DNA from: Vibrio taketomensis
GTDB taxonomy: Bacteria > Pseudomonadota > Gammaproteobacteria > Enterobacterales > Vibrionaceae
NCBI RefSeq assembly: GCF_009938165.1
Contig: NZ_AP019650.1
Location: 372,001-436,000 of the forward strand
DNA: 64,000 bases
Reading direction: 5' to 3'
Shown here: piece after piece, positions 1 through 12,072 of the stretch
Layout of the letters: each line of letters begins with the position of its first letter
Numbering within the stretch: the first letter of the stretch is position 1
Notes under the pieces: model-generated
Seen by the model: only the letters and a program-made list of their open reading frames with translations
Told to the model about the DNA's origin: nothing
Database searches by the model: none
Program-made: the position numbers and the translations under genes

Positions 1-2
1 AT

Positions 3-1790
3 GACGTACCACTGATTACAGGTGCGCAAGGGTTAAGTGTTGATGAAGATGACCTGCCTAATGGTAGTGATGGCAATCACTCGCTGGTGGATGATGGTCG
101 TTTTACCACCACAGAAGGCGCAGATGGCGTTATTCTCTATCAATTGGATTTAACCACCAATCCAGTAGCTGGGTTAACGTCGGGAGGTGTGGCTGTCACG
201 CTTGATCCGGTCGTGATTGATTCAGCCAGCAACCAACATACTTATACGGCCAAAGCGGGTGGTGTTGAAGTATTTGTGTTGACACTAAATGCTGACGGCA
301 CCTATCAGTTTGAACTTAAAGCGCCAATTGATCATGCTCCAAGCGAAGAAAGTAAAACCATCGATTTTACCGTTCAAGCAAAAGATGAAGACGGGGATCT
401 GTCGAGCCAAATTCTGCCAGTGACGATTGTTGATGATGCGCCAACGTTAGATAGCATCACGCCACCAAATGATGTGGATGAAGACGATATTCCAACGGTG
501 GGGTCCGATACCACACCCGAAGCAAATTCTACCAATGGTAGTTTTGAATACACGGAAGGTGCTGATGGCATCAAATCCGTCATTGTTGCTAACCAAGCCG
601 ACGTACTGGCATCGTTAACGTCAGGTGGTGAAGCGCTAAAATGGACAGATGATACGCCAGCTCAGGTTGGTACGACGTTCACTTATACAGCAGAGACCGC
701 TTTAGGCGTTCCTGTCTTTACCTTGGTTTTTGATTCTCAGGCAAAAACCTACGAATTCACGTTACTGAAAGCGCTAGACCATCCTGATGGTGCGGGTGAG
801 AACAGCTTACAAATTGGTTTCCAAATTAGTGTTGTCGATTTTGATGATGATCCGAGTAATCAATTGCCACTCAACATCACCATCATAGATGACATCCCGC
901 TGATCAACTCAGTGCAAAATCTAAGCGTTAGCGAAGATGATTTAAGTACGGGGTCAACGCCTGATAGTGACGCCGTAACGGATGGTGGACAGTTTGGCGT
1001 CATTCAAGGTGCGGATTCCATTGTTAAATACACCTTAGATTCAACCACTACACCAGTCTCAGGGTTACAGTCTGGAGGCGTTGATGTTGTGATTGGCGAT
1101 CCAGTGATTAACACTACCACAAATCAATACGTGTATACCGCAAAAGCTGGCAGCGTTGACGTGTTTGTACTGACCTTCAATGCTAATGGTAGTTACACTT
1201 TTGAACTCAAAGCGCCTATCGATCATGCCCAAGAGTCTGATTTAAGAACGTTGAGTTTTGGTGTGCTCGCTCATGACAATGATGGTGATACCAGCCTTGC
1301 GACACTGTTGGTGAATATCAATGATGATAAGCCTACGTTGACGGGCATTTCGGGTGATACCCAAGTTGATGAAGATGACCTTCCTGGTATTGGCTCAGAC
1401 GGTAATAAAGAACCAACAACGATTGGTGGTCAGTTTACTGTGGTTGAAGGGGCAGACACCATTGCAGAGTATCAAATTACCAATTTGGATACTTTGTTGG
1501 ATCAATTGTCTTCCGACAACCAAGGCTTAGTATGGTCACCAGTCGTGGTATCAGGTGATACGGTGACTTACACGGCGGTTACCGAGACCGATGGTGATAC
1601 GGTGTTCACCTTGGTGCTGAATAATGCAACCAACACATACAGCTTTAGTTTAGTGCAGCCTTTTGATCATCCGCCAGCGGATGGGGAAAACAATCAACCT
1701 ATTGATTTTGATATCAAAGCTGTTGACTTTGATGGTGATGAAACGGGCGAGGTGACGTTAACCATTGATGTAGTCGATGATATACCACGC
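3..1790 (+). repeat. four T1SS-143-like modules arranged as an A-B-A-B super-repeat
   Basis: Module openings (the first acidic residue or Ser of DEDD/SEDD) fall at nt 42, 477, 930 and 1368. Neighbouring spacings are 435, 453 and 438 bp. Modules 1 and 3 resemble each other ([20 protein letters not shown] type motifs) and modules 2 and 4 resemble each other (DHPxADGEN, VVDFDxD). The unit that was duplicated therefore appears to be the pair, with a period of 888-891 bp. Confidence 0.75.
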
Positions 1791-4700
1791 ATCATTAACC
1801 GCACGATCGAAGTCGTGGAAGGGGAAACGAGCAGTACTAACGTCAATATGTTTGGCCGTCCCGGTGCCGATGGCGCAGAAATTTCGCTCGTTGAAGCGGT
1901 TAGCACGGCTGACTCAACCATCCGCTTCCAATTAGCCGATGGTAGCTATGTTGAGAGCATTTCACCTAACGGTGCGATAACAACCGTTATGGTGGTAGAG
2001 GTTCGCACTGATGCATCCGGCAATACTACCTATGAGCAGCTCGGTGACTTAGTCATTAGACCGGATGATTCTCAGCGAGGACAATTCCGTTTTACGCCAG
2101 TGACTAACTTTGAGCATCAAGGCGGCGAACAGGTATTTACGCTTAATGTCACGGCGACCGATGGTGACCAAGATACGAGTGTGCGCACCTATAACGTAAC
2201 CATCTTGGATAAAGACGCGGAAATAACCGCATCGACAGTGAGTAGTTTTGAGGATTCTGGTCGTTCAGATTCTCTGAACTTTAATCCTTCAATTGTAAAC
2301 AGCAACGATCAAGATAATCAAAATTCGCTGCCAGTGACACCAAGTAAGGTAACGCTGAGCGTAGAATTGTTCGATTTAGACAACAACGAAGAAATTGGCT
2401 CGGTGACGATCGGCCCAGGTGGTTACAACGGACAGTTCTACTATTTTGACTCGGCTACCTCAACCTATATTGCTTTGACAGCTCAGCCTGATGGCAGTTT
2501 GCTACTTGATGCGGCAAACATAGAGCAGAGTTTGAGTGGATCCATTGCAACGATTGAGAATTTGTTCTTTGTGCCAGATCGTCAATACTCTTCTTCCGCG
2601 TCGGGTTTTGAAGTGCCAATTAGTGTCAATATTCTTAATAACAGCATGCCAGATCATGACGTTAGTGCTCAATTAACGATTGATGTGAAGGCAGTCGCTG
2701 ACATTGCCACGTGGAATCCAACCAACACTGAATCGCGCTACTCAATTATGGAAGATGGTGATAATGCGATTCTCAAGTTGCAGGCAGATACGCAAGATAG
2801 CAGTAATCCTGAAGAGATCACTTATCGCTTAGAAGTCACTGGCGGTGAGGGTAAGTTCGTATTAGAGACTGGCGCAGGACAAATTATTACGCCAACATCG
2901 GCGGGTGTTTATCTGATCCCTGCAGCAGACATCGCGGATGTGCAGGTCAATCCGATTGACCACTTCTCTGGCGCGATTACCTTTAACGTTTATGCGATTA
3001 CTGAGGAAACGGATAACCCGCTAGCAGGCAAAGAAACGGCAGAGTCAATGGCACAACCGTTGGTTATTAACGTTTCACCTGTCGCAGACCAAGGTACGTT
3101 TAGTGTCAATCGTATTACGATTTTCGAAGACAATGCTGCAACGCAAGACACTATTGATCCAGAGACTGATCACCTAGATTTCACCTTAAATAAAGTGGTG
3201 ACCTTGGGTTCGACGGATGATATCGATACGGTGGGTGATAACTCTGAAAGCCAGTTCGTTCAATTAACAAACTTTCAGTTAGAAAATGGCGATCCGCTGG
3301 TAGGTTATGAAGTGCGTTGGATTGGCGCCGGCGACAACCCGATTGTTCAGGTCTCTCCAGGCGTGTTCCAAGTGCCTGAATCTGCTCTGCCATTTGTCGA
3401 GATTCAGCCGCCGTTGCATAGCAATGAAAACTTCCGTTTTGACGTGCAAGGCTTCGTTAAAGACACCGCAACACTCATTGATACCGATGGTAATCCGCAA
3501 GAAGCCGTCGATATTAAACCGATGGCCGACCCGAAAACGGTGAATGTCACGGTTAAGGGCGTGGCGGATGTTCCGTTTTTGCCGGATGTACCACCGGAGC
3601 CGGGCACAGGCCCTGAGCTGAACACTTGGTATCAATACGACGATGGCTCAGGCCTGTTTGGCGCACAAGTTTATATCAATGAAAGTACCGAGATTGGTAT
3701 CAGTTTTGCTGTGCTTTCTGGTGAAGAAGAGGATGGCGTATTTGATAACTCAGAATCGCTGTCAGCTATCTTAAGTAATATTCCGGATGATGTAGAGTTA
3801 TTGGACGCCAATGGCGGTGCCATTGACTTGGTGTACGTGGGTGAAGGGCCAAATGGTCCACTTTATCAAGCGGCGATTACACAAGACGATTACGACGCAG
3901 GTATCACCATTCGCCCATCTAAATATCAAACGGATGACATCGTTATTGACGCCAAAGTGATCATCACCGAAAACGATGGTCATGTGCGCGAGGTTAATGG
4001 GGTACTGCGCGTTAACATCGAGCCAGTAATTGAAGCTGGTGGTGACGATGGCATGTATCAAGCATCTTCAAGAGGACGCGAAGATACGTTTATCTTTGTG
4101 CCTTGGAATGTCACTGACGACCCGAATTTACGCGGTACAGCGGATGCTCCAGATAGCCGCCCAACAACTAACGGACGTGACTACGAATTCGCGAGCAAAA
4201 TTGTGATCGAAGATTTTCCACCGGGTAGTGAAGTGGAAATCAATGGACAGCCGTGGGGTAATTATCCAAATGCTACCTTTGATGGCAGTACATTGACGAT
4301 TACGGGGCTGGACCAAAGCTCAACCTCGCCAAGTATTACCGTTAAGCCGCCAGAAGACTCGAGCGTGAACTTTGTGCTCAAGAGTACGATTACCGTGCGT
4401 GAAATTGACGAAGACGATCCGAGTATTGTCGTGGAAAAAGAGGTCAAAGGCGACTTGACCATCGTGGTGAACCCTGTGGTGGAACAAGATGGTACGCTTA
4501 CCATCGAAGATAAAAATGGCAATGCAGTCACCACGATTCGTGACGATGAAAACCCAGATGATGGTAAGATACGCTTCACCATTAATCAGCCAGATGGCGA
4601 TGCGAATGTGGTCGTGTTTGAAGATCTTGACCCTAGTTCTGTTGAACGAGTCGATCAGGTTGTAGTGCGTTTTGTCGTGCCGCCGGGCGAAGATTTCCAA

Positions 4701-7700
4701 GATGTAATGGATCAACTTTATGTCTTTGGCGGTATCAATAATGGTGACGGTTCATGGACGATTGTTGATGAAGATAGCTTCACGATTTCAGCGCCTGATG
4801 GCCTCAAATACAGTACAGGTGCGACGGAAAACACCATTGGGGTTGAATTTGTCACTCAAGTAGTCGATGAAGGCGATGAAAATGAGGGTAGTGCACCAAG
4901 AGAGGTGACAACCACCGTCGATTTAGTCTTCCCGTCTGATGTTACTCCAGCGCCAAGTGTGGCTGCGGATATTGAAGGCATGACGTTAACTCAAGATCCT
5001 GCGGCGATCGTGATCGGCACTGAAGACAACGCATTTGATGTAAGTTCGCAACTGAGCAAAATCTTCAAAGTGACGTCAGGCTCTGCTGATGGTGTCGCTG
5101 ATCAGGTGACGGTCGTTATTTCAGTTGCGGATATTCCACCAGAAGTCGCAGGGCTTGAAATTCGTGGTGCGCAATTTGATTTTGCTAATAATCTGTATGT
5201 GTTCTCGGCAAGTGTTGATGCATCAGGTGCACTCACATTCCCTGCAGGATTGCAATTTGTTACCCCAACTGACTACGCCGGTGACTTTATTATTCCAATG
5301 ACTATCGTCACGACAGATACTCAATCGGGCGATGAAAACTCAGTACGTTTTAATGTGCCTGTAGCCGTTAGTCCATTAGTGGATGTGCCCGTTGCTCAAG
5401 GCGGTTCGGCGCAACCTGAAGACAACGACGTGACGCCATCTTTGGGTGTAACGGCGACATCGGTAGAAAAAGACACGGGCACGGAAGTATCTAGCGAAGC
5501 GCTTGAAGATAACATCATCAAGCTGGTTGTGGATGTGGGCTTGGCCGATCAGCGAGATGCCGACACACAAGGTAAAGAGGTACTGACCAAAGTTGAGATT
5601 GAGCTAGTTGATTCAACGCTTGGTGAGTGGGTTGGATTAGATGGCGTGCCTTTGGTTCTAGCGGAGCCTGGCAAGCTGGTGATTGAGTCGAATGACCCAA
5701 GTGTAATTGAAGCGGCGTTGCAACAGATCTATTTCTTACCGAAAGAGAACTACCCGACCGGTAACGATCAAAATACGATTGATTTGCGTATTACGACGAC
5801 GATTTCTGACACCACAGATTTTGATCAAACCTCAACCACTGAAACGCCGAATCAACAAGCAGGTATCACTTACACCAACACGGCGTCATTTGATATCACG
5901 CCTGTGCTTGACCCTATCAATTTGCCTGATAGTCCAAGTATCGAAGTGGTTGGCAATGAAGACAGTGAGATTAGCTTATCAACCGCAAGTGGTGGTTTGA
6001 TGGTGTCACTGATCGATAACGACGGTTCTGAAGTCTTCTTGTCTGTCAAATTAACGGGTTTGCCAAAAGACTTTATCGTTGACAGCAATTCAACTGACTT
6101 TGTAGTGAAAAATAATGGCGGCGGTGAATGGACGATCCAATTGGCTAATCCAAATGTGACCAGTATTGATCTGAGTGCCATTACCATTACTCCTGCAGCG
6201 AATTTCAGTGGTAAAGCCGACATCGGTATTGAAGTGTTCACCCAAGAAAAGCTGCTGGGTGTGCCTCAAGTTCACCAAGGTCAATTTATGATTGACGTGA
6301 CTCCAGTGGGCGACGTGGTCGATGTTGACCCTGTTGCGGCGGTATCGGGTAACGAAGGCGAAAATATCGACATAGCTATCAATGCCAGTGTGACGGATAG
6401 AAATGACTTGCTGCCAGGTGAAGCCGATCAAGATCAACCAGAGACATTACTTATCACGGTTGAGAATGTGCCAGATGGCGGTTCGATCTATTTCCCTGAT
6501 GGCACAACATTGGCGACTGATCTCGGTGGTGGTGTTTGGCAGCTTGAAGCGAATGCACAGGATCTGGATAAAATCGTCTTTAACTCTGGTGAGCAAAACC
6601 AAGGTACGTGGGCGCCAGATGCTCTGACGATCAAAGTGCAATCGGTAGACACCAAATATAACGGTGACAAATTCTTAGGTCCGATTAATCAATTTGATGT
6701 GGATGTTACCGTTGAAGCCGTTAACGATAGACCCTACTTCGACGGCATTGCGAACTTGCAAACCCAAGAAGATACAACCGTTGAAGTAAAAGGGTTCACC
6801 ATCGAGGATATCGATGCGCAACTGGATAATCCAAACGCGAACTATACCTTAACGCTTAATGTAGATAGCGGCACTCTGTCAGAAAAAGCAGGCATTGCGA
6901 GTGCAAACAATGTGACAGTGAGCTTTACAGGTGCCGATACCATCGAGCTACAAGGTACGGTCGCCAATATCAATGCGGCTCTAGCGCAAGGTTTGGTGCT
7001 GTTTACCCCTGCGTTAAACAGCAATGATTTACTTGACCCTGATGGTGTAAAAGTCGTCGCGACGGTAAACGACAACGGCAATTTAGGGATTGTTGATGCT
7101 AATCCAGAGACGTCAAATGAAAACCAAGCCGAATTCGTTATTAACGTTTCAGAGCTCAACGATGCACCAAATGCGGCGGATGTGAACCTTGGTTCGATTA
7201 ACGAAGACAGCTCGATTCAAATTACAACCGCCCAGCTAATTGGACCGGGGCTAAGTACTGATCCCGATCCTGAAGGGCAAACATTGATTGTTAAATCAAT
7301 CACCGTTCCGCCGGAGCAGGGCACCATAGTTGCCAACCCAGATGGAACATCATGGACGTTTACCCCAGCACCTAACTTTAACGGTGATGTCGATATCACA
7401 TACGTGATTGAAGATAACGGCACGGACAATGGTGTCGACAACTTCCTGACTGATGCGGGTACGATTTCATTGACTGTCGTCGGGGTGAATGATGCGCCGG
7501 AAGTGGACGTGACTCTGGCTACTCCAAGTATTGATGAAGCCGCGGCTCAGCAACTGTCAGGCATTACAGTGAGTGACGTCGACTATGTTGATGCCTACGC
7601 GAATGATTTGATTAGCGTTGAGTTGTCAGTGACGTATGGTTCACTAAGCGTCGTCTTACCAACGGGTAGCAATATTACAGTGACGCCTCCAACCGGCGGC

Positions 7701-8813
7701 ACGATAACTCTCTTGGGGCCGATTGCTGAAATTAATGCACTGCTCGATACGCCAAATAGTGGTGAAGGAGTCATGCTAGATGCGAGCTTTGCGACTGCGG
7801 CAAGCGTCAACCTGACGGTAACCGCGACGGATTCTGGTAATCCATCGGGTATGCCGTTAACAACCAGTAAGGTTCATAGCATCACTGTTAACCCAGTGGC
7901 TGATGCGCCAACGTTAACGATTCAGCCGGGTTTTGATTATGTACGCAATATTTCTGCTAACCTATCGGCCAGTAATAGTGGTATTGCCATTGTTGGTATT
8001 ATTGCAGCGTTAACGGATGTGAATGAGGTACTGACGTTAGAGCTTTCACAAGTTCCTGCGGGCGCACAAGTTACCACATCATCAGGTGAGATATCACCAA
8101 GTGGTGGTGTGTATACTGTTCCTGCTGATGAAATCGCGAGCCTTGAGATATCGGGCGCTCCAGTGGGTAACCACACAATCGAGGTTATCGCTGTGTCGAC
8201 CGATGATGGAGAGACTGCGCAATCGACTCCGCTGAGCATACAACTCGATGTATTTGCAGATGGTGATAGCATCGATCAATCCGCAGCAACCGACGATGTG
8301 CAATTGCTTGGTGATGATACGGGTGTGGCACTCACTTCTGGTAGTGGTGATGACCGTATCGAAGGTGGCGATGGCAATGACACCCTTGTAGGTGGTGAAG
8401 GTAACGACACCATATTGGGTGGTGGCGGTGATGACATTATCGAAGGTGGCTTAGGCTCAGATATTCTAACCGGTGGCACGGGAATGGATGTGTTTGTGTG
8501 GCGAGAAATTGATGATGGTGCAGTGGATACCATTATCGATTTTACCGTTCAGGAAGACAAAATTGACCTTCGTGATGTGTTGCCAGAGCTTAAATCACCA
8601 AGTGTCGACATCAATGAATTGCTCGATCATATTCAAGTCGATGTGCAAAATGACGATGTTACGTTGAGCATTCATCCTGCGGGAGTCGGTGCGGGCGAGG
8701 AGCAGACGATTGTGGTTGAAAACCTCGCTCAAAGCTTAACGCTGGATGTGACGGACCAGTCGCAGATGTTGACGACATTGTTGGATGAAAATGTATTCCA
8801 ACACGATCCATAA
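3..8813 (+). CDS. giant RTX / type I-secreted adhesin, 5' end outside the window
   Basis: The frame is open from the first complete codon at position 3, so the true start lies upstream; any in-window start codon is internal. About 2930 residues are visible. The first 1.8 kb holds four modules of about 145-150 residues, each opening with a DEDD or SEDD motif, of the T1SS-143 type. After that come further Ig/cadherin-like beta domains with recurring NEDS- or EDN-type acidic linkers. Near the C-terminus (nt about 8336-8481) are glycine-aspartate RTX nonapeptides such as [16 protein letters not shown], which bind calcium after export, then a C-terminal region typical of type I secretion signals. 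Known relatives are surface or secreted adhesins exported by an ABC/HlyD/TolC system; no such exporter gene lies in this window. The protein is very acidic, Asp/Thr-rich and lacks cysteine-rich parts, as expected. Sure of the class, not of the ligand. Confidence 0.93.
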   Translation, partial: DVPLITGAQGLSVDEDDLPNGSDGNHSLVDDGRFTTTEGADGVILYQLDLTTNPVAGLTSGGVAVTLDPVVIDSASNQHTYTAKAGGVEVFVLTLNADGTYQFELKAPIDHAPSEESKTIDFTVQAKDEDGDLSSQILPVTIVDDAPTLDSITPPNDVDEDDIPTVGSDTTPEANSTNGSFEYTEGADGIKSVIVANQADVLASLTSGGEALKWTDDTPAQVGTTFTYTAETALGVPVFTLVFDSQAKTYEFTLLKALDHPDGAGENSLQIGFQISVVDFDDDPSNQLPLNITIIDDIPLINSVQNLSVSEDDLSTGSTPDSDAVTDGGQFGVIQGADSIVKYTLDSTTTPVSGLQSGGVDVVIGDPVINTTTNQYVYTAKAGSVDVFVLTFNANGSYTFELKAPIDHAQESDLRTLSFGVLAHDNDGDTSLATLLVNINDDKPTLTGISGDTQVDEDDLPGIGSDGNKEPTTIGGQFTVVEGADTIAEYQITNLDTLLDQLSSDNQGLVWSPVVVSGDTVTYTAVTETDGDTVFTLVLNNATNTYSFSLVQPFDHPPADGENNQPIDFDIKAVDFDGDETGEVTLTIDVVDDIPRIINRTIEVVEGETSSTNVNMFGRPGADGAEISLVEAVSTADSTIRFQLADGSYVESISPNGAITTVMVVEVRTDASGNTTYEQLGDLVIRPDDSQRGQFRFTPVTNFEHQGGEQVFTLNVTATDGDQDTSVRTYNVTILDKDAEITASTVSSFEDSGRSDSLNFNPSIVNSNDQDNQNSLPVTPSKVTLSVELFDLDNNEEIGSVTIGPGGYNGQFYYFDSATSTYIALTAQPDGSLLLDAANIEQSLSGSIATIENLFFVPDRQYSSSASGFEVPISVNILNNSMPDHDVSAQLTIDVKAVADIATWNPTNTESRYSIMEDGDNAILKLQADTQDSSNPEEITYRLEVTGGEGKFVLETGAGQIITPTSAGVYLIPAADIADVQVNPIDHFSGAITFNVYAITEETDNPLAGKETAESMAQPLVINVSPVADQGTFSVNRITIFEDNAATQDTIDPETDHLDFTLNKVVTLGSTDDIDTVGDNSESQFVQLTNFQLENGDPLVGYEVRWIGAGDNPIVQVSPGVFQVPESALPFVEIQPPLHSNENFRFDVQGFVKDTATLIDTDGNPQEAVDIKPMADPKTVNVTVKGVADVPFLPDVPPEPGTGPELNTWYQYDDGSGLFGAQVYINESTEIGISFAVLSGEEEDGVFDNSESLSAILSNIPDDVELLDANGGAIDLVYVGEGPNGPLYQAAITQDDYDAGITIRPSKYQTDDIVIDAKVIITENDGHVREVNGVLRVNIEPVIEAGGDDGMYQASSRGREDTFIFVPWNVTDDPNLRGTADAPDSRPTTNGRDYEFASKIVIEDFPPGSEVEINGQPWGNYPNATFDGSTLTITGLDQSSTSPSITVKPPEDSSVNFVLKSTITVREIDEDDPSIVVEKEVKGDLTIVVNPVVEQDGTLTIEDKNGNAVTTIRDDENPDDGKIRFTINQPDGDANVVVFEDLDPSSVERVDQVVVRFVVPPGEDFQDVMDQLYVFGGINNGDGSWTIVDEDSFTISAPDGLKYSTGATENTIGVEFVTQVVDEGDENEGSAPREVTTTVDLVFPSDVTPAPSVAADIEGMTLTQDPAAIVIGTEDNAFDVSSQLSKIFKVTSGSADGVADQVTVVISVADIPPEVAGLEIRGAQFDFANNLYVFSASVDASGALTFPAGLQFVTPTDYAGDFIIPMTIVTTDTQSGDENSVRFNVPVAVSPLVDVPVAQGGSAQPEDNDVTPSLGVTATSVEKDTGTEVSSEALEDNIIKLVVDVGLADQRDADTQGKEVLTKVEIELVDSTLGEWVGLDGVPLVLAEPGKLVIESNDPSVIEAALQQIYFLPKENYPTGNDQNTIDLRITTTISDTTDFDQTSTTETPNQQAGITYTNTASFDITPVLDPINLPDSPSIEVVGNEDSEISLSTASGGLMVSLIDNDGSEVFLSVKLTGLPKDFIVDSNSTDFVVKNNGGGEWTIQLANPNVTSIDLSAITITPAANFSGKADIGIEVFTQEKLLGVPQVHQGQFMIDVTPVGDVVDVDPVAAVSGNEGENIDIAINASVTDRNDLLPGEADQDQPETLLITVENVPDGGSIYFPDGTTLATDLGGGVWQLEANAQDLDKIVFNSGEQNQGTWAPDALTIKVQSVDTKYNGDKFLGPINQFDVDVTVEAVNDRPYFDGIANLQTQEDTTVEVKGFTIEDIDAQLDNPNANYTLTLNVDSGTLSEKAGIASANNVTVSFTGADTIELQGTVANINAALAQGLVLFTPALNSNDLLDPDGVKVVATVNDNGNLGIVDANPETSNENQAEFVINVSELNDAPNAADVNLGSINEDSSIQITTAQLIGPGLSTDPDPEGQTLIVKSITVPPEQGTIVANPDGTSWTFTPAPNFNGDVDITYVIEDNGTDNGVDNFLTDAGTISLTVVGVNDAPEVDVTLATPSIDEAAAQQLSGITVSDVDYVDAYANDLISVELSVTYGSLSVVLPTGSNITVTPPTGGTITLLGPIAEINALLDTPNSGEGVMLDASFATAASVNLTVTATDSGNPSGMPLTTSKVHSITVNPVADAPTLTIQPGFDYVRNISANLSASNSGIAIVGIIAALTDVNEVLTLELSQVPAGAQVTTSSGEISPSGGVYTVPADEIASLEISGAPVGNHTIEVIAVSTDDGETAQSTPLSIQLDVFADGDSIDQSAATDDVQLLGDDTGVALTSGSGDDRIEGGDGNDTLVGGEGNDTILGGGGDDIIEGGLGSDILTGGTGMDVFVWREIDDGAVDTIIDFTVQEDKIDLRDVLPELKSPSVDINELLDHIQVDVQNDDVTLSIHPAGVGAGEEQTIVVENLAQSLTLDVTDQSQMLTTLLDENVFQHDP
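8336..8481 (+). repeat. RTX nonapeptide repeats of the adhesin
   Basis: Tandem GGxGxDxxx units (for example [36 protein letters not shown]) precede the C-terminal secretion region. In this family the repeats bind Ca2+ and drive folding outside the cell. Confidence 0.85.
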
Positions 8814-8834
8814 ACGTTAGTCATAACAAAAATC

Positions 8835-8860
8835 AAAAGCACCGCTTGCGGTGCTTTTTT
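8835..8860 (+). terminator. Rho-independent terminator of the adhesin gene
   Basis: AAAAGCACCGC, loop TT, then GCGGTGCTTTT followed by more T. It lies 22 bp after the adhesin stop codon. Confidence 0.9.
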
Positions 8861-8927
8861 GATCGTCCAAACGGAATCTAGACTCACCTTGCGTATAATC
8901 ATGCTCATAAAATCAGAAGGATAATCA

Positions 8928-9584
8928 ATGATCAAAAGAAAGGCAGGTAGACCAAATAGCAAGACTGACGCGCGGGCACTATTGCTCATAGCAGCACGAG
9001 AGCTGTTCACCGTGATGGTGTATGACAAAGTGTCGATTCGCTTAATTGCGGGTAAAGCAGGCGTGGATAGCGCATTAATTCGCTACTATTTTGGCAACAA
9101 AGAGGGCTTGTTTGAGACAATGCTACGCGAGACATTGTCGCCATTAAATGATCGTTTGAATAAATTGCAGCAGAATATTACTCAAGACAATCTGATTGAT
9201 GTTATGCGCACTTATTATCGTGAAATGAGCAAACTTCCTCAATTTCCGCGCTTGATTTTACAAGTGATGAACATGCCGGAATCGAAAGTACAGCGACGAT
9301 TGCTGGAAAAGGTGATTGATGACATATCGAAACCGATTCAAACTGCGATGTTCGATAAATTATTAGAAAATGGAGTACTACGTGCCGATCTCGATCCTCG
9401 TTTGTGCCGAGTCTCGTTTATCTCATTGATGGTATTCCCTTTTGTTGCACCTCCTTCGATGTTGGCAATTCATGGCGTTCAACTAAGTGAGGAGTTTCTT
9501 GCGCAGTTGTTTGAACATAACCTCAATTTAATGACTCACGGTATGTTCAATGCAGGATCACAAGCGGTGGCAAACGAGAACTGA
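8928..9584 (+). CDS. TetR/AcrR-family transcriptional regulator
   Basis: This is a 218-residue protein with an N-terminal helix-turn-helix (about residues 10-57). The motif LIRYYFGNKEGLFETML is the classic TetR recognition-helix end. The rest is an all-helical ligand and dimer domain. An AAGGA ribosome site lies just before the ATG. It follows the adhesin terminator and so has its own promoter. It converges with the small gene at 9592-9945, leaving only 7 bp between stops. No adjacent efflux or enzyme gene reveals the target. The ligand is unknown; the family assignment is firm. Confidence 0.9.
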   Translation: MIKRKAGRPNSKTDARALLLIAARELFTVMVYDKVSIRLIAGKAGVDSALIRYYFGNKEGLFETMLRETLSPLNDRLNKLQQNITQDNLIDVMRTYYREMSKLPQFPRLILQVMNMPESKVQRRLLEKVIDDISKPIQTAMFDKLLENGVLRADLDPRLCRVSFISLMVFPFVAPPSMLAIHGVQLSEEFLAQLFEHNLNLMTHGMFNAGSQAVANEN

Positions 9585-9591
9585 GTTAAAT

Positions 9592-9945
9592 TTAGTTATC
9601 CCAAAACAGCGCTTTGGGATCTTTCTCTACCTCACGCATGATAGCGGTAAGATCATTGCTCTCACTTAAATACGGGTAGGGGATCCATATTTCGTCATCG
9701 TGCTCATCAGCCATAAACAGTTGCCATACGGCAGCATCGACATTCCAGATAACTTTAGCGACTTGAGAAGAGTAGTTGCAGTGTGCGGAGTCGAGTAAAT
9801 AGTGCTGTTTGATAAACACCACGCCGTTTTCAAACGGCTCATAACTGGCTTTACCGAGTTCTACCGGTAAGTTTTGATTATGGCTGCGGCAGATATTTTC
9901 AGCACGACTTTCAAGTTGCCTTTGTAGCAAACTGACTAACTCCAT
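9592..9945 (-). CDS. small cytoplasmic protein, probably DUF3024 family
   Basis: This is a 117-residue soluble protein. Its pattern VAKVIWNVDAAVWQLFMAD, followed by a tyrosine-rich segment, resembles DUF3024 proteins, whose function is unknown. The start is supported by GGAG immediately upstream of the ATG at 9945. There is no signal peptide or membrane helix. The family label is from memory of the motif pattern and should be checked with a profile search. Confidence 0.7.
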   Translation of the reverse strand: MELVSLLQRQLESRAENICRSHNQNLPVELGKASYEPFENGVVFIKQHYLLDSAHCNYSSQVAKVIWNVDAAVWQLFMADEHDDEIWIPYPYLSESNDLTAIMREVEKDPKALFWDN

Positions 9946-10010
9946 ACCAACTCCAGACTATGCACTTTACTGGCTATATTATGGCCTATATCGTTGAACG
10001 TCTGCACCCC

Positions 10011-10028
10011 CTTTCACAAATTTGTCAT
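10011..10028 (+). promoter_or_regulatory. Pho-box-like site upstream of pstS
   Basis: The 18-mer CTTTCACAAATTTGTCAT matches the PhoB consensus (CTGTCAT-N4-CTGTCAT) at 15 of 18 positions and lies 79 bp before the pstS start. A further weak 7-mer, TCGCCAT, continues the 11-bp spacing. This implies induction under phosphate limitation. Confidence 0.65.
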
Positions 10029-10106
10029 CAAATCGCCATATGCTATACCTTAATCGCTCATTTATGAGGCGATATCAGCCCTCAATTTATTACTATGGAG
10101 AATTAT

Positions 10107-10922
10107 ATGTTTCGAGTTGCGTTAGCCGCGTTAATCTCATTTCCTTTGCTATCCTTTTCTGCCGCGGCCAGCGAAATTAATATTTCAGGTTCAACGTCAG
10201 TTGCCCGAATAATGGGAATGCTTGCTGAGCAATACAACCAAACTCACCCTGAGAGTTATGTTGCGGTGCAGGGTATTGGCTCGACCGCAGGCATTACCAT
10301 GCTAAAAAAAGGTGTCACCGAATTAGGTATGAGCTCACGTTACCTAACAGAGAGTGAGCAAGATGAATCTATCGTAGTTGAAACCATTGCGATGGATGGA
10401 CTGGCCGTGGTGGTTAACAAATCGAACCCAATTGAAAACCTCACTCGTGAGCAGCTTTACGATATCTATAAAGGCAAAATCACTAATTGGAAACAACTAG
10501 GTGGCAGTGACCAAGAGATTTCCGCTGTCACACGCGAAGCCTCATCAGGTTCTCAGTACAGTTTTGAAACCCTGTTAGGCTTGACCAAGGTCGTGAACAA
10601 TAAGCTTGTCTCGGATGTAAGCCCAGATAACTTAGTGGTAAACAGTAATAGCATGGTGAAAACGCTGGTTAACCACAACAGTCATGCAATTGGTTTTGTG
10701 TCACTAGGTTCGGTAGATAGCTCAGTTAAAGCTGTGAAATTTGAAGGAGTAGCGCCGCTTAACAAGTTTGTCGAAGACGGCAGTTATGAATTAGCGCGCC
10801 CTTTCCTGGTTTTCTACAAGGTGGACAAAGTGGATTCTCAAACCAAAGCGTTTGTGCAGTATCTACGTGGTGATGAAGCGAAGCAGCTGATGGACGCAAA
10901 TGGCTACACGGCGGTAAAATAG
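10107..10922 (+). CDS. pstS: phosphate-binding periplasmic protein PstS
   Basis: This is the substrate-binding component of the high-affinity phosphate ABC transporter. It has a cleavable signal peptide of about 22 residues (MFRVALAALISFPLLSFSAA). The mature protein has ISGSTSVARI near its N-terminus and TREASSGSQYSFE, which are the PstS phosphate-binding loops. An in-frame ATG exists at 10095, but GGAG at 10097-10100 places the start at 10107. The protein is about 272 aa, the usual length for the short Vibrio-type PstS. No pstCAB follows, so it is a solitary copy. A Pho-box-like site upstream and a strong terminator downstream make it a single-gene unit. Confidence 0.9.
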   Translation: MFRVALAALISFPLLSFSAAASEINISGSTSVARIMGMLAEQYNQTHPESYVAVQGIGSTAGITMLKKGVTELGMSSRYLTESEQDESIVVETIAMDGLAVVVNKSNPIENLTREQLYDIYKGKITNWKQLGGSDQEISAVTREASSGSQYSFETLLGLTKVVNNKLVSDVSPDNLVVNSNSMVKTLVNHNSHAIGFVSLGSVDSSVKAVKFEGVAPLNKFVEDGSYELARPFLVFYKVDKVDSQTKAFVQYLRGDEAKQLMDANGYTAVK

Positions 10923-10932
10923 CGACAGGTAC

Positions 10933-10958
10933 AAAAGGAGAGCAATTGCTCTCCTTTT
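10933..10958 (+). terminator. bidirectional terminator between pstS and the MaoC-like gene
   Basis: A perfect 26-bp palindrome, AAAAGGAGAGCAA followed by its reverse complement, with A and T flanks. It lies 10 bp after pstS and 14 bp from the convergent stop. Confidence 0.9.
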
Positions 10959-10972
10959 TAATTCTAAATACA

Positions 10973-11650
10973 TTAGAAATGCAGCTGAATAACCGATACT
11001 ACTACAGCAGCAGGACGGCGAACGCCCTCGATTTCAACTTTGATTTCACGTTCAACTTCAAGGCCTTTCTTGATAGGTGTCACTTTAGAAAGGGTGCTTA
11101 CTGCACGAATGTTGTTGCCCGCTTTAACAGGGTATGGGAAACGAACTTGGTTTAAGCCAAGATTCACCACCATTTTAGCCGTTGGGAACAGGTTGCCTTC
11201 TGGATCAACACTGTCTGTCATCTTAGGTAACAGAGCAAGTGTCAAGAAGCCATGAGCGATCGTTGTTTTAAACGGAGACTCTGCAGCCGCGCGCTCAGGA
11301 TCTGTGTGAATCCATTGCATATCTTCGGTTACTTGACCGAATTGGTTGATACGCTCTTGTGATACGCTAACCCAATCACCAGTATGAATAACAGTATCAA
11401 GCTTACCTTGCAGCTCATCGAAAAGAGCTTGCGCTTCAGGTTTTAGCTCGATAGGTTTTGGCTGAGGTGGCTCGTCGTTTACCGCAGGCTGTTGTAGCTC
11501 GCGTAATCGAGTGAACATAAGACGAGTGTTCGCCTTGTTAAGGAATTCACCCCAGTACTCGCGTACAGCAGGCGACATCCATTGCATGAACTCTGATTGT
11601 TGTTTAGAGTCATGTTCACTACGATGTTTAAATAAGTCAGCGACTTTCAT
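10973..11650 (-). CDS. MaoC-family (R)-hydratase / acyl dehydratase
   Basis: The hotdog-fold domain occupies about the last 150 residues. The hallmark segment FGQVTEDMQWIHTDPERA, followed by IAHGFLTLALLP, contains the catalytic Asp and His of MaoC-type enoyl-CoA hydratases. The N-terminal 80 residues are a helical extension. The start at 11650 (MKVADLF) is chosen because TGAGG lies just upstream; a longer frame to 11773 has an unlikely N-terminus. The reaction is expected to be hydration of trans-2-enoyl-CoA or a related thioester, possibly for fatty acid or polyhydroxyalkanoate metabolism, but no such gene is adjacent. Confidence 0.85.
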   Translation of the reverse strand: MKVADLFKHRSEHDSKQQSEFMQWMSPAVREYWGEFLNKANTRLMFTRLRELQQPAVNDEPPQPKPIELKPEAQALFDELQGKLDTVIHTGDWVSVSQERINQFGQVTEDMQWIHTDPERAAAESPFKTTIAHGFLTLALLPKMTDSVDPEGNLFPTAKMVVNLGLNQVRFPYPVKAGNNIRAVSTLSKVTPIKKGLEVEREIKVEIEGVRRPAAVVVSVIQLHF

Positions 11651-11966
11651 AAAAACCTCAGAAAAGACTAAAGACGGCGCTAATCTTCCAATTTTGAAGC
11701 ACTTCACAATTATCTGCAAATACTTTCGGGCGTACAAGTGTTCTCTAATATGGTAATAGTCTTTATTATTCATGTAGATAAGAATAAAACACTATTTTAT
11801 TAGAATGTGAGCAGGTAGAGCTTTTACCCCAGAAATTGATATGGAGATGCACACATATCAGGTTTTTACTAAATTCTGCATCTGGATGCTTTATGACCGT
11901 TTGAGCTGTTTGCTGCAATTATTTGCTTTACAAGCGGATCGGCTGTCACTAATATACACCGCACAC

Positions 11967-12057
11967 GGAGAGATGGCTGAGTGGTTGAAAGCACCGGTCT
12001 TGAAAACCGGCATACGTTAATAGCGTATCTAGGGTTCAAATCCCTATCTCTCCGCCA
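11967..12057 (+). tRNA. tRNA-Ser (anticodon UGA)
   Basis: The acceptor stem GGAGAGA pairs with TCTCTCC. The anticodon loop is CTTGAAA with anticodon TGA, and there is a long variable arm typical of serine tRNA. The T-arm is GGGTTCAAATCCC, and CCA is encoded at the 3' end. Total 91 nt. The last part is the attachment site of the island. Confidence 0.96.
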
Positions 12058-12058
12058 C
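12028..12058 (+). repeat. attL: 3' end of tRNA-Ser, left direct repeat of the island
   Basis: The 31-nt segment from TCTAGGGTTCAAAT to CTCTCCGCCAC recurs at 20064-20093 with one C missing. It sits at the tRNA 3' end with an integrase gene 88 bp downstream, the standard arrangement for tRNA-targeted islands. Confidence 0.9.
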
Positions 12059-12072
12059 TTATTTATACGTCC

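Noticed and set aside
4320..4715. 131-residue minus-strand frame opposite the adhesin
   Set aside because: Shadow of the adhesin coding strand; no ribosome site and no recognisable domain. The same applies to the other antisense frames in this gene.
10095..10106. Upstream start for pstS (MENY...)
   Set aside because: GGAG used as ribosome site lies inside this stretch, and the signal peptide begins properly at 10107.
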